This document shows positions 1 to 5,638 of a DNA stretch of 6,396 nucleotides, in pieces (positions within the stretch are counted from its first letter, which is position 1; every line of letters begins with the position of its first letter). Both the position numbers and the translations under genes were made by a program. The notes under the pieces were generated by a model, which saw nothing but the letters and a program-made list of their open reading frames with translations, searched no databases and was not told where the DNA came from. The DNA is taken from the NCBI GenBank assembly GCA_964397775.1, contig CAYNKL010000224.1:1-6396 (forward strand). The letters are read 5' to 3'. The stretch is from Allosediminivita sp964397775. GTDB lineage: Bacteria; Pseudomonadota; Alphaproteobacteria; Rhodobacterales; Rhodobacteraceae.

Positions 1-346
1 CAAAGCGGTCACGCCATGAATTCGGGGCGGTGAAGGTGTCGTTCCAGAGTTCCTGGGGCGTGGGATACCCATCATCCACATAGCCTTCCTCTCCGGTGTC
101 CATGTCAATGCGGTAAATGCCCTGGCCGTTGGTGGAATATGCAAACCGGATCTGGAGTTTGGTGGCGTATCGTTTGGCCTGGGCCACACCTTCGGTGTCC
201 GGCAGGCCCACCCGTTTGGCTTCGATCACCGCCAGTTTCTGACCATTGAAGGTCAGGACATAGTCCTCGCCATCCATGGTGATGGTCGAGGCGACGGAGG
301 GAGCGTTCATGGACGGCTTTATCTTCTTCGATCCATTGCGGGGCAT
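1..346 (-). CDS. hsdR: Type I restriction enzyme R subunit (HsdR), N-terminal nuclease region; partial at the window edge, apparently 5'-truncated
   Basis: The minus-strand frame is open from the ATG at 346-344 to the left edge (115 codons) and continues outside the window. HsdR is the motor and nuclease subunit of type I restriction-modification complexes and cuts DNA after ATP-driven translocation. Counting from M1, D28 is followed by hydrophobic strands and the motif IEAK, giving D28-x13-E42-x-K44, the PD-(D/E)xK spacing of HsdR nucleases. Next come TEGVAQAKRYA, FAYSTNGQGIYRIDMDTG and YPTPQELW, all typical of HsdR N-termini. Family members normally carry several tens of residues before the catalytic Asp (an N-terminal helix ending in AGW, then strands). 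Here there are at most 27, and they do not resemble that region. The start is uncertain: ATG 346 directly follows an in-frame TGA, and ATG 310 (M13) is an alternative; neither has a convincing ribosome-binding site. The family call is firm; whether the gene is intact is doubtful, since the helicase part lies outside the window. Confidence 0.8.
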   Translation of the reverse strand, partial: MPRNGSKKIKPSMNAPSVASTITMDGEDYVLTFNGQKLAVIEAKRVGLPDTEGVAQAKRYATKLQIRFAYSTNGQGIYRIDMDTGEEGYVDDGYPTPQELWNDTFTAPNSWRDRF

Positions 347-436
347 TCACTGGCCCCCCACCTGGTTGCCCTGCCCGGTGCACAGCCCGGCAGGCGCCAT
401 CTCGAACGAGGCTTCGGAAGATAGGGTATCTGACAT
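347..436 (-). other. Short 29-codon ORF upstream of hsdR, possible leader or gene remnant
   Basis: On the minus strand an ATG at 436-434 opens 29 codons, beginning MSDTLSSEASFEMAPAG, and ends at TGA 349-347. The next triplet is the ATG at 346 that opens the hsdR fragment in the same frame. An AAGAGG sequence sits about 10 nt upstream of the start, a plausible but long-spaced Shine-Dalgarno. The peptide has no domain that I can assign. Its opening is faintly reminiscent of small phage or plasmid proteins with an FxxxPAG start, which I treat as a guess. It could be a leader peptide, the 5' stump of a gene broken when hsdR was truncated, or a chance ORF. Confidence 0.25.
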
Positions 437-468
437 GATGGGTCTGCCTCTTGGCTGGAGCGAAAACC

Positions 469-493
469 GCGCGCCGTCGGGCCGGCGGAGCGC
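469..493 (-). terminator. Terminator-like imperfect GC-rich hairpin with a T4 run
   Basis: Read on the minus strand, 11-nt arms enclose a GCC loop and pair at 9 of 11 positions. GG and then TTTT (466-463) follow. This could stop leftward transcription coming from prs and the acetyltransferase gene, or act as an attenuator ahead of the 436 start. The T run is short and two mismatches weaken the stem, so this is a candidate only. Confidence 0.35.
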
Positions 494-545
494 GAAAGCT
501 ACCATCGAGCCTGAGACAGACATATTCAGAAAACGTGTAGAAATT

Positions 546-560
546 GAATGTTACACATTC
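546..560. promoter_or_regulatory. Perfect 15-bp inverted repeat, probable operator
   Basis: The sequence GAATGT-TAC-ACATTC has two 6-bp arms that are exact reverse complements around a 3-bp centre. It lies in an AT-rich patch (12 G+C of 40 bases in 521-560) inside otherwise GC-rich DNA, about 110 nt upstream of the minus-strand start at 436. Size and symmetry fit a dimeric repressor site. The inner GT-N3-AC core would suit a FadR-type GntR regulator, and a TetR-type regulator is equally possible. No regulator gene is visible in the window. I found no convincing -35/-10 pair on either strand here. Confidence 0.4.
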
Positions 561-640
561 CGTGCAGGCACCGGCCGATCGACTGCCCGCAACGATCAGC
601 AGACAGGCGCCACGCGGCAAGGCTGCACAGCGCACGCAAG

Positions 641-657
641 GCGCCTCTTCAAGGCGC
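641..657 (-). terminator. Small hairpin directly after the acetyltransferase stop
   Basis: Arms GCGCCT and AGGCGC (6 bp) enclose a 5-nt loop and begin at the base next to the TGA at 660-658. No T run follows on the minus strand (CTTGCG comes next), so it is not a classical intrinsic terminator. It could protect the 3' end of the mRNA or be part of a Rho-dependent end. Confidence 0.25.
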
Positions 658-1113
658 TCACGAAGGCTCCGGCATCGCCTTGAACATCGTGATCCTGCCG
701 CTGTCCCGGAATCCCAGCCGCTCGTAGAAGGCGGTCAGGCCCTGTTCGCTCTCGGCCTCCGGCGTGATGACGAGGAAGGTCGCTTCCGCGCCCTTGTTCT
801 CCGCCCAGTCGACCACCGCCGCCGCCAGCCTGCGAGCCCAGCCGCGGCCGCGGCAGGACGGCGCGACGTAGAGATCTTCGAGCTCGGCCGACCAGCCGAA
901 CTCGACCCCGAAGGTGAGGCTTCCCGCCGCGAAGCCTTCGATCCCCGCGCCCGTCTCTGCCACGAGGATCACCGCGCGCGGATCCTCGATCATGTGCCCG
1001 AGGTTCGCCTCGATGAGGTGGGGCGCGGTCGCAATCCCGTCCTCGAGGAAGAAGGCCCGGTACTGGGCGGCAAGCTGCGGTAGATCGGCGGCCGTTGCGG
1101 TGCGGATGATCAT
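658..1113 (-). CDS. GNAT family N-acetyltransferase
   Basis: A 151-residue single-domain Gcn5-related acetyltransferase, expected to move an acetyl group from acetyl-CoA to an amine in the cytoplasm. The opening MIIRTATAADLPQL is the usual beta1-alpha1 start of the fold. The acetyl-CoA pyrophosphate-binding loop is R88-x-x-G91-x-A93, after the strand ELEDLYVAP (78-85). LTAFYERLGFRDSG (126-138) is the typical C-terminal Tyr and GF signature. Length matches the family. The acidic beta4 stretch (ELEDLYV) is reminiscent of AAC(6')-like and small-molecule GNATs, but the substrate cannot be assigned from sequence. The start at 1113 gives a full fold but has only a weak GGA upstream. It lies 41 nt downstream of prs on the same strand, so it is probably cotranscribed or served by read-through. 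Confidence 0.88.
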   Translation of the reverse strand: MIIRTATAADLPQLAAQYRAFFLEDGIATAPHLIEANLGHMIEDPRAVILVAETGAGIEGFAAGSLTFGVEFGWSAELEDLYVAPSCRGRGWARRLAAAVVDWAENKGAEATFLVITPEAESEQGLTAFYERLGFRDSGRITMFKAMPEPS

Positions 1114-1154
1114 GGTCTTGTCCAGTCAGGCCCGGCCCGGATCAGGCGCCCCGC

Positions 1155-2165
1155 TCAGAGGATGCCTTCGTAGATCGGCCCGATGGTATCGGTCTCGAAC
1201 AGGGACGACACCGAGGTGCCGTTCCAGATGTTCAGGATCGCCTGCGCGAAGATCGGCGCCATGGGCAGAATGCGGATGTTGTGGGTGTTGGCGACCGCCT
1301 CGGTCGGCTGGATGCTGTCGGTGAAGACCAGCGTCTTGAGGTAGGAATTGGTGACCCGCTCGACCGCCGGTCCCGACATCACACCGTGGCTGATGTAGGC
1401 GTGCACCTCGGTCGCGCCGTGGCCCAGAAGGACCTCGGCCGCCTTGCAGAGCGTGCCGGCCGTGTCGCACATGTCGTCGACGATCAGGCAGACCTTGTCC
1501 TTCACGTCGCCGATCACGGTCATCTCGGCCACCTCGCCGGGCTTTTCACGGCGCTTGTCGACGATGGAAAGCGGCGCCTCGATGCGCTTGGCAAGCTCGC
1601 GGGCGCGGGCCACGCCGCCCACGTCGGGCGAGACCACCATGAGCTCATCCTCGCGGCCGGCGAACTGCTTTTTCACGTCCAGCGCGAAGATCGGCGAGGC
1701 GTAGAGGTTGTCCACCGGGATGTCGAAGAAGCCCTGGATCTGGGCCGCGTGCAGGTCCATGGTCAGCACCCGCTCGATGCCCGCCTCGTGGATCATGTTG
1801 GCCACCAGCTTGGAGGTGATGGGCGTGCGCGCCTTGGTGCGGCGGTCCTGCCGGGCGTAGCCGAAGTAGGGAATCACCGCGGTGATGCGCGCGGCCGACG
1901 ACCGGCGCAGCGCGTCGGCCATGATCAGCAGCTCCATCAGGTTGTCGTTGGCGGGGTTCGACGTCGACTGGAGGATGAACATGTCCTCGCCGCGGACGTT
2001 CTCGAAAACCTCGACAAAGATCTCGGCATCGTTGAACCGCTCGACCCGCGCGTCGACGAGCCCAACGCTCATGCCCCGGTACAGCGACATCCGCCGCGCG
2101 ATGGAGTTGGCCAGCGGCAGGTTGGAATTTCCGGCGATGAGCTTGGGTTCTACGACGGTGGGCAT
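1155..2165 (-). CDS. prs: Ribose-phosphate pyrophosphokinase (PRPP synthetase)
   Basis: Makes PRPP from ribose 5-phosphate and ATP in the cytoplasm, feeding purine, pyrimidine, NAD, histidine and tryptophan synthesis. With the start at 2165 the protein has 336 residues. Visible motifs: FNDAEIFVE (44-52) and RQDRR (105-109) in the ATP site; MDLHAAQIQGFFD (136-148), the family signature; PDVGG (180-184); the flexible loop KRREKPG (204-210); and the PRPP-binding loop VDDMCDTAGT (229-238). The C-terminus runs past the usual short end, to IYEGIL, as in other alphaproteobacterial Prs proteins. An upstream in-frame ATG at 2219 would add 18 residues. I prefer 2165 because MPTVVEPKLIAG matches the family start and a GGAG (2179-2176) precedes it by 10 nt. 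The gene diverges from the isomerase gene at 2261 and is followed by the acetyltransferase. Confidence 0.96.
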   Translation of the reverse strand: MPTVVEPKLIAGNSNLPLANSIARRMSLYRGMSVGLVDARVERFNDAEIFVEVFENVRGEDMFILQSTSNPANDNLMELLIMADALRRSSAARITAVIPYFGYARQDRRTKARTPITSKLVANMIHEAGIERVLTMDLHAAQIQGFFDIPVDNLYASPIFALDVKKQFAGREDELMVVSPDVGGVARARELAKRIEAPLSIVDKRREKPGEVAEMTVIGDVKDKVCLIVDDMCDTAGTLCKAAEVLLGHGATEVHAYISHGVMSGPAVERVTNSYLKTLVFTDSIQPTEAVANTHNIRILPMAPIFAQAILNIWNGTSVSSLFETDTIGPIYEGIL

Positions 2166-2260
2166 GGGGAGGGAGCTCCGGTGCGTGACGGATTCGTGAA
2201 GTTGCGGCTCGCTTAGCATGGGCCTACCCTGCCCGCCAGTAACCCCCGGCGGAGTGTTCC
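2166..2260. promoter_or_regulatory. Divergent promoter region between prs and the isomerase gene
   Basis: This 95-bp gap must hold signals for both directions. For the plus strand there is a candidate sigma-70-like pair: TTGCGG (2202-2207), a 17-nt spacer, and TACCCT (2225-2230). It keeps the most conserved positions (TTG of the -35; first, second and last base of the -10). The isomerase Shine-Dalgarno GGAG (2251-2254) is 6 nt from its ATG. For prs I see only weak promoter matches. Its GGAG lies inside the 8-bp palindrome GGAGCTCC (2172-2179). No operator-like repeat of convincing length was found. Confidence 0.5.
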
Positions 2261-2860
2261 ATGGCCCATATCGACTATTTCTTCACCACCCTTTCGCCCT
2301 TTGCCTATCTGGCAGGGACGGACATGGAGAAGATCGCGGAAAAGCACGGCGCGACAGTGACCTACAAGCCGCTCGACATCATGGCGCTGTTCGACCGCAC
2401 CGGCGGCACACGGCCCGCCGAGCGGCACCCCTCGCGCATGGAATACCGCTCGCAGGAGCTTCTGCGCCAATCGAAGAAGCGCGGCATGCCGCTCACCCTG
2501 CGCCCCGCGCACTGGCCGACGAATCCCGCGCCTTCCTCATACGCCATCATCGCCGCGCAGGACGCGGGCACCGGCGACGTGGGTCAGCTTGTCCATGCCA
2601 TCCTGCGCGCCTGCTGGGCCGAGGAAAAGGACATCGCCCAGGACGAGGTGATCGCCGAATGCCTCACCGCGGCGGGGTTCGACGCGAGCCTCGCCAACAG
2701 CGGCATGCTCAAGGGGGCCGAGATCTACTCGGCCAACCTCGAGGAAGCGGTGGCCAAGGGCGTCTTCGGCAGCCCCTTCTACGTGGTGGATGACCGCGAG
2801 AGGTTCTGGGGTCAGGACCGGCTCGAGGATCTCGACCTGCATCTTTCCGGCAAGCTCTGA
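2261..2860 (+). CDS. 2-hydroxychromene-2-carboxylate isomerase / kappa-class GST-like DsbA-fold protein
   Basis: 199 residues with the thioredoxin fold plus helical insertion of the HCCA isomerase / GST-kappa family. HCCA isomerases such as NahD use glutathione to convert 2-hydroxychromene-2-carboxylate in naphthalene breakdown; many genomic homologues have other, unknown substrates. Visible here: an N-terminal strand ending at S12-P13, where the family has its GSH-activating Ser; the WPTNPAPSS segment (85-93) of the insertion; GVFGSPFYVVD (167-177) with the conserved cis-proline at 172; and the ending RFWGQDRLEDL (181-191). There is no CxxC, so it is not a disulfide oxidase, and no signal peptide, so it is cytosolic. 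GGAG at 2251-2254 supports the start. No aromatic-degradation genes are nearby, so a glutathione-linked detoxification role is more likely than naphthalene catabolism. It overlaps the next gene by one base. Confidence 0.87.
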   Translation: MAHIDYFFTTLSPFAYLAGTDMEKIAEKHGATVTYKPLDIMALFDRTGGTRPAERHPSRMEYRSQELLRQSKKRGMPLTLRPAHWPTNPAPSSYAIIAAQDAGTGDVGQLVHAILRACWAEEKDIAQDEVIAECLTAAGFDASLANSGMLKGAEIYSANLEEAVAKGVFGSPFYVVDDRERFWGQDRLEDLDLHLSGKL

Positions 2861-3636
2861 TGCCTCAGGAAATCCGTGCGGGCCTCGACACCCATTGGCG
2901 CGAATGGGGTAGCGGGGCGCCCGCCCTGCTGCTCCACTGCGGGCTGGCCTCCTCGCGCATGTGGGCGCCACTGGGCAAGGCGCTCGAGAGCCGCTTTGCC
3001 ATGGTGGCCCCGGACCTGCCCGGCCACGGCCGCAGCGGCGCCATCCCGCCGGGCGCTGACCTGCACGACCGCATCACCGACATGGCCGAAAGCTTCCTGC
3101 AGGGCGGCGACACGGTGGTGGGCCACAGCCTTGGCGGCACCGTGGCCCTGCGCCTTGCCATCGAGAAGCGCGCGCCCCTGAAGCGGCTCGTCCTCGTGGA
3201 ACCCGTGCTCTTCGCCGCCGCCCGCGGCACGCCCGCCTGGGACGCGCATCAGGCCGAAACCGCGCATTGGAACGCGGCCCTTGCTGCCGGCGATCTGGCA
3301 GAGGCTGCCAAGGGCTTTTCCGAAACCTGGGGCGCGCGCCCCTGGGACACCCTGCGCCCAGAGGAGCGCGAGACCCTGGCTGCGCGGATGCAGGTCATCT
3401 CGGGCACGGCCCCGGCGCTCAGCGAGGACAGCACCGGCATGCTGGCGCCCGGGCGGCTCGAGGCGGTCGATGTGCCGGTGATCCTCCTGCGCGGCGAGGG
3501 CACCGATGCGATCATGCGTCAGGTCCACGAGGTCCTGCGCACGCGCCTGCCCAATGTCGAGGAACGGGTGATCCCGGGCGCCGGTCACATGCTGCCGATG
3601 ACCCACCCCGAGGCCGTCATCGAGGCCATGGGCTGA
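2860..3636 (+). CDS. Alpha/beta-fold hydrolase
   Basis: 258 residues with the layout of single-domain cytosolic alpha/beta-hydrolases. LLLHCGLASSRMW (23-35) holds the oxyanion-hole segment after beta3, with HCG in place of the common HG. PDLPGHGRSG (51-60) is the classic beta4 motif. GHSLGG (88-93) is the nucleophile elbow with Ser90. GAGHMLPMTHPE (240-251) holds the catalytic His243. The acid is probably E213 or D216 in LLRGEGTD. A helical cap lies at roughly 115-200. The substrate (ester, lactone, peptide or C-C bond) cannot be told. The start codon overlaps the stop of the isomerase gene as TGATG, so translation is probably coupled and the two proteins may act on one pathway. Transcription ends at the terminator at 3657-3686. 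Confidence 0.88.
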   Translation: MPQEIRAGLDTHWREWGSGAPALLLHCGLASSRMWAPLGKALESRFAMVAPDLPGHGRSGAIPPGADLHDRITDMAESFLQGGDTVVGHSLGGTVALRLAIEKRAPLKRLVLVEPVLFAAARGTPAWDAHQAETAHWNAALAAGDLAEAAKGFSETWGARPWDTLRPEERETLAARMQVISGTAPALSEDSTGMLAPGRLEAVDVPVILLRGEGTDAIMRQVHEVLRTRLPNVEERVIPGAGHMLPMTHPEAVIEAMG

Positions 3637-3656
3637 ACAGCCGCCCCTCAAAAAGC

Positions 3657-3686
3657 AAAACCCCCGGACCATGGCCCGGGGGTTTT
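3657..3686. terminator. Bidirectional intrinsic terminator between the hydrolase gene and atpC
   Basis: Perfect 11-nt arms, AAAACCCCCGG (3657-3667) and CCGGGGGTTTT (3676-3686), enclose an 8-nt loop. The plus strand reads into TTTTCTGTCT. The minus strand reads into TTTTGCTTTTT, a stronger U tract. It sits 20 nt after the hydrolase stop and 22 nt after the atpC stop, and so serves both convergent units, with the better tail facing the ATP synthase operon. Confidence 0.93.
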
Positions 3687-3708
3687 CTGTCTCGATCTGT
3701 GGAAGACC

Positions 3709-4143
3709 TCAGAGATTGGCCTGCTTGGGGCTGAGCCCGATGTGACCGCCGATGGCGACCATGTCGTGCAGCAGCTTGGCCGCGTCGTCGACGGGGCCCG
3801 GCTCGTTCTCGTAGGTTTCCTTGGTCTGGTGGTAGGCGTCCTGCGCCTCCTGCACCAGCGCCTCGTAGGTCTCCTGGTCGACGTCCTCGCGCGGGAGGGC
3901 CTTTTCCGCCAGAACCGTGAGGCTCTCACCGATCTCGGCAAAGCCGCCGGTGACGATGTACTGGCTCGTGCCCTTCTCGCCCTCGACGGTCATGATGCCG
4001 GGGCGCAGCGTCGTGATCAGCGGCGCGTGGTTGGCCATGATCGTCAGGTCGCCCTCGGCGCCCGGGATCAGGACCGAGGTCACCTCGCCCGACATCAGCC
4101 GGCGCTCGGGGCTGACCAGATCGAATTGCATCGTGTCTGCCAT
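3709..4143 (-). CDS. atpC: ATP synthase F1 epsilon subunit
   Basis: 144 residues. Epsilon is part of the central stalk: with gamma it contacts the c-ring, and its C-terminal helices can inhibit ATP hydrolysis. The N-terminal beta-sandwich (about 5-90) begins MQFDLVSPERRLMSGEVTSV and contains HAPLITTLRPG (39-49), the most conserved epsilon motif. After it comes a Glu-rich helical hairpin (about 92-144). The start at 4143 (MADTM) is chosen because AAAGGAG (4156-4150) lies 6 nt upstream; a second in-frame Met at residue 5 would sit too far from it. Last gene of the atp operon in this window, ending before the terminator at 3657-3686. Confidence 0.96.
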   Translation of the reverse strand: MADTMQFDLVSPERRLMSGEVTSVLIPGAEGDLTIMANHAPLITTLRPGIMTVEGEKGTSQYIVTGGFAEIGESLTVLAEKALPREDVDQETYEALVQEAQDAYHQTKETYENEPGPVDDAAKLLHDMVAIGGHIGLSPKQANL

Positions 4144-4161
4144 GGGTAACTCCTTTCACGC

Positions 4162-4184
4162 CGGGGGCGCAGGCCGCGCCCCCG
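4162..4184 (-). promoter_or_regulatory. Intercistronic hairpin between atpD and atpC
   Basis: A perfect 9-bp, almost all-GC stem (arms CGGGGGCGC and GCGCCCCCG) with a 5-nt loop lies in the 52-nt gap, 5 nt upstream of the atpC Shine-Dalgarno. No T run follows, so it is not an intrinsic terminator. It probably stabilises the mRNA 3' end or tunes translation of atpC relative to atpD, as intercistronic structures do in other atp operons. Confidence 0.6.
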
Positions 4185-4195
4185 CGCACAGTGGA

Positions 4196-5620
4196 TCAGG
4201 CAGCCTCGTCGGCCATCTTCTCGGCCTTGGCGACGGCTTCTTCGATGCCGCCCACCATGTAGAAGGCACCCTCGGGCAGGTGGTCGTACTCGCCGGCGAC
4301 AACCGCCTTGAAGGACTTAACCGTTTCCTCGAGCGGAACCTGCTTGCCGTCGGCGCCGGTGAAGACCTTGGCCACGTCGAACGGCTGCGACAGGAAGCGC
4401 TGGATCTTCCGGGCACGGGCCACGGTCAGCTTGTCCTCTTCCGACAGCTCGTCCATCCCGAGAATGGCGATGATGTCCTGAAGCGACTTGTAGCGCTGCA
4501 GGATGCCCTGCACGTCACGCGCCACCTGATAGTGCTCTTCGCCGATGATCTGCGGATCCATCAGGCGCGAAGTGGAGTCCAGCGGGTCCACGGCCGGGTA
4601 GATGCCGAGCTCGGAGATCGCACGGTTCAGCACGGTCGTCGCGTCGAGGTGGGCGAAGGTGGTGGCAGGCGCGGGGTCGGTAAGGTCGTCCGCGGGCACG
4701 TAGACCGCCTGGATCGAGGTGATCGAGCCGTTGGTGGTCGAGGTGATGCGTTCCTGCATCGCGCCCATGTCCGTGGCCAGCGTCGGCTGGTAGCCCACGG
4801 CCGAGGGAATGCGGCCCAGAAGCGCCGACATCTCGGAACCCGCCTGCGTGAAGCGGAAGATGTTGTCGACGAAGAACAGAACGTCGGTCCCGGTCGCGTC
4901 GCGGAACTGCTCGGCCAGCGTCAGGCCGGTCAGGGCGATCCGTGCACGGGCTCCCGGCGGTTCGTTCATCTGGCCGTAGACCAGCGCGATCTTGGAATCG
5001 GGCAGGTTGTCGGGCGTCAGAACGCCGGATTCGATCATCTCGTGGTAAAGGTCGTTGCCCTCACGGGTCCGCTCACCCACGCCGGCGAACACGGACAGAC
5101 CCGAGTGCACCTTCGCGATGTTGTTGATGCGCTCCTGGATGAGAACGGTCTTGCCCACGCCGGCACCACCGAAGAGGCCGATCTTGCCGCCTTTCGCGTA
5201 GGGCGCCAGCAGGTCGATGACCTTGATGCCGGTGACCAGCACCTCGGCCTCGGTCGCCTGCGAGGCGAAGTCGGGCGCGTCTGCGTGGATCGGACGGTAT
5301 TCCTCGGCTTCGACGGGGCCCTTCTCGTCGACCGGCTCGCCGATCACGTTCAGGATGCGGCCGAGCGTCGCCTTGCCGACCGGGACCGAGATCGGGCCGT
5401 CGGTGTCGGTGACCTTGTGACCGCGGACCAGACCTTCGGTCGAGTCCATGGCGATGGTGCGCACGGAGCGCTCGCCAAGGTGCTGGGCCACTTCGAGGAC
5501 CAGGCGCTTGCCGTTGTTTTCACATTCGAGCGCGTTCAGAATCTCGGGCAGGTGGTCGTCGAACTGAACGTCGACCACGGCGCCAATCACCTGGGTGATC
5601 TTGCCAGTAGCGTTTGCCAT
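4196..5620 (-). CDS. atpD: ATP synthase F1 beta subunit
   Basis: 474 residues, full length for the family. Beta carries the catalytic nucleotide sites of F1 on the cytoplasmic face of the inner membrane. N-terminal beta-barrel (about 1-80); Walker A loop GGAGVGKT (151-158) with Lys157 and Thr158; GERTREGND (182-190) with the catalytic Glu183; Walker B strand VLFFVDNIFRF (247-257) with Asp252; the adenine-site Tyr in LGIYPAVDPLDSTSR (338-352); and DELSEED (390-396), the loop that couples to gamma rotation. All key residues are present. Start at 5620 is supported by GGAG 7 nt upstream (CCGGAG-ACGAAAC-ATG). It follows atpG by 18 nt. Confidence 0.98.
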   Translation of the reverse strand: MANATGKITQVIGAVVDVQFDDHLPEILNALECENNGKRLVLEVAQHLGERSVRTIAMDSTEGLVRGHKVTDTDGPISVPVGKATLGRILNVIGEPVDEKGPVEAEEYRPIHADAPDFASQATEAEVLVTGIKVIDLLAPYAKGGKIGLFGGAGVGKTVLIQERINNIAKVHSGLSVFAGVGERTREGNDLYHEMIESGVLTPDNLPDSKIALVYGQMNEPPGARARIALTGLTLAEQFRDATGTDVLFFVDNIFRFTQAGSEMSALLGRIPSAVGYQPTLATDMGAMQERITSTTNGSITSIQAVYVPADDLTDPAPATTFAHLDATTVLNRAISELGIYPAVDPLDSTSRLMDPQIIGEEHYQVARDVQGILQRYKSLQDIIAILGMDELSEEDKLTVARARKIQRFLSQPFDVAKVFTGADGKQVPLEETVKSFKAVVAGEYDHLPEGAFYMVGGIEEAVAKAEKMADEAA

Positions 5621-5638
5621 GTTTCGTCTCCGGGTTCG

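Larger units (their letters stand above)
350..657. other. Intergenic region between the acetyltransferase stop and the hsdR fragment
   Basis: About 300 bp with no convincing protein gene on either strand. From right to left it holds a short hairpin at the acetyltransferase stop (641-657), GC-rich featureless DNA (about 561-640), the AT-rich patch with the palindrome (521-560), the terminator-like hairpin (469-493), and most of the 29-codon ORF (to 436). The change in base composition within this gap, and the missing start of HsdR at its left end, suggest a recombination boundary. Confidence 0.5.

Noticed and set aside
535..556. PpsR/CrtJ photosynthesis-repressor site (TGT-N12-ACA)
   Set aside because: The spacing between TGT (536-538) and ACA (553-555) is 14, not 12, and no photosynthesis gene is nearby.
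105..635. 176-codon minus-strand open frame over the left edge
   Set aside because: It reads out of frame with the recognisable HsdR segment, shows no family signature, and its Arg/His/Gly-rich composition is that of a shadow frame. I also looked in it for the missing HsdR N-terminus as evidence of a frameshift and found nothing similar.
544..1324. Long plus-strand open frames opposite the acetyltransferase and prs genes (544-1083 and 914-1324)
   Set aside because: They are rich in Arg, Ala and Gly with no domain pattern and lie antisense to clearly recognisable proteins; GC-rich codon bias creates such open frames.
1281..2216. 311-codon plus-strand open frame across prs
   Set aside because: It is the mirror frame of prs, full of His, Val, Asp and Gly repeats typical of antisense shadows, while prs itself shows every family motif.
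2166..2219. 18-residue N-terminal extension of Prs from the ATG at 2219
   Set aside because: The extension has no family resemblance, and the start at 2165 has both a GGAG upstream and a family-like N-terminus.
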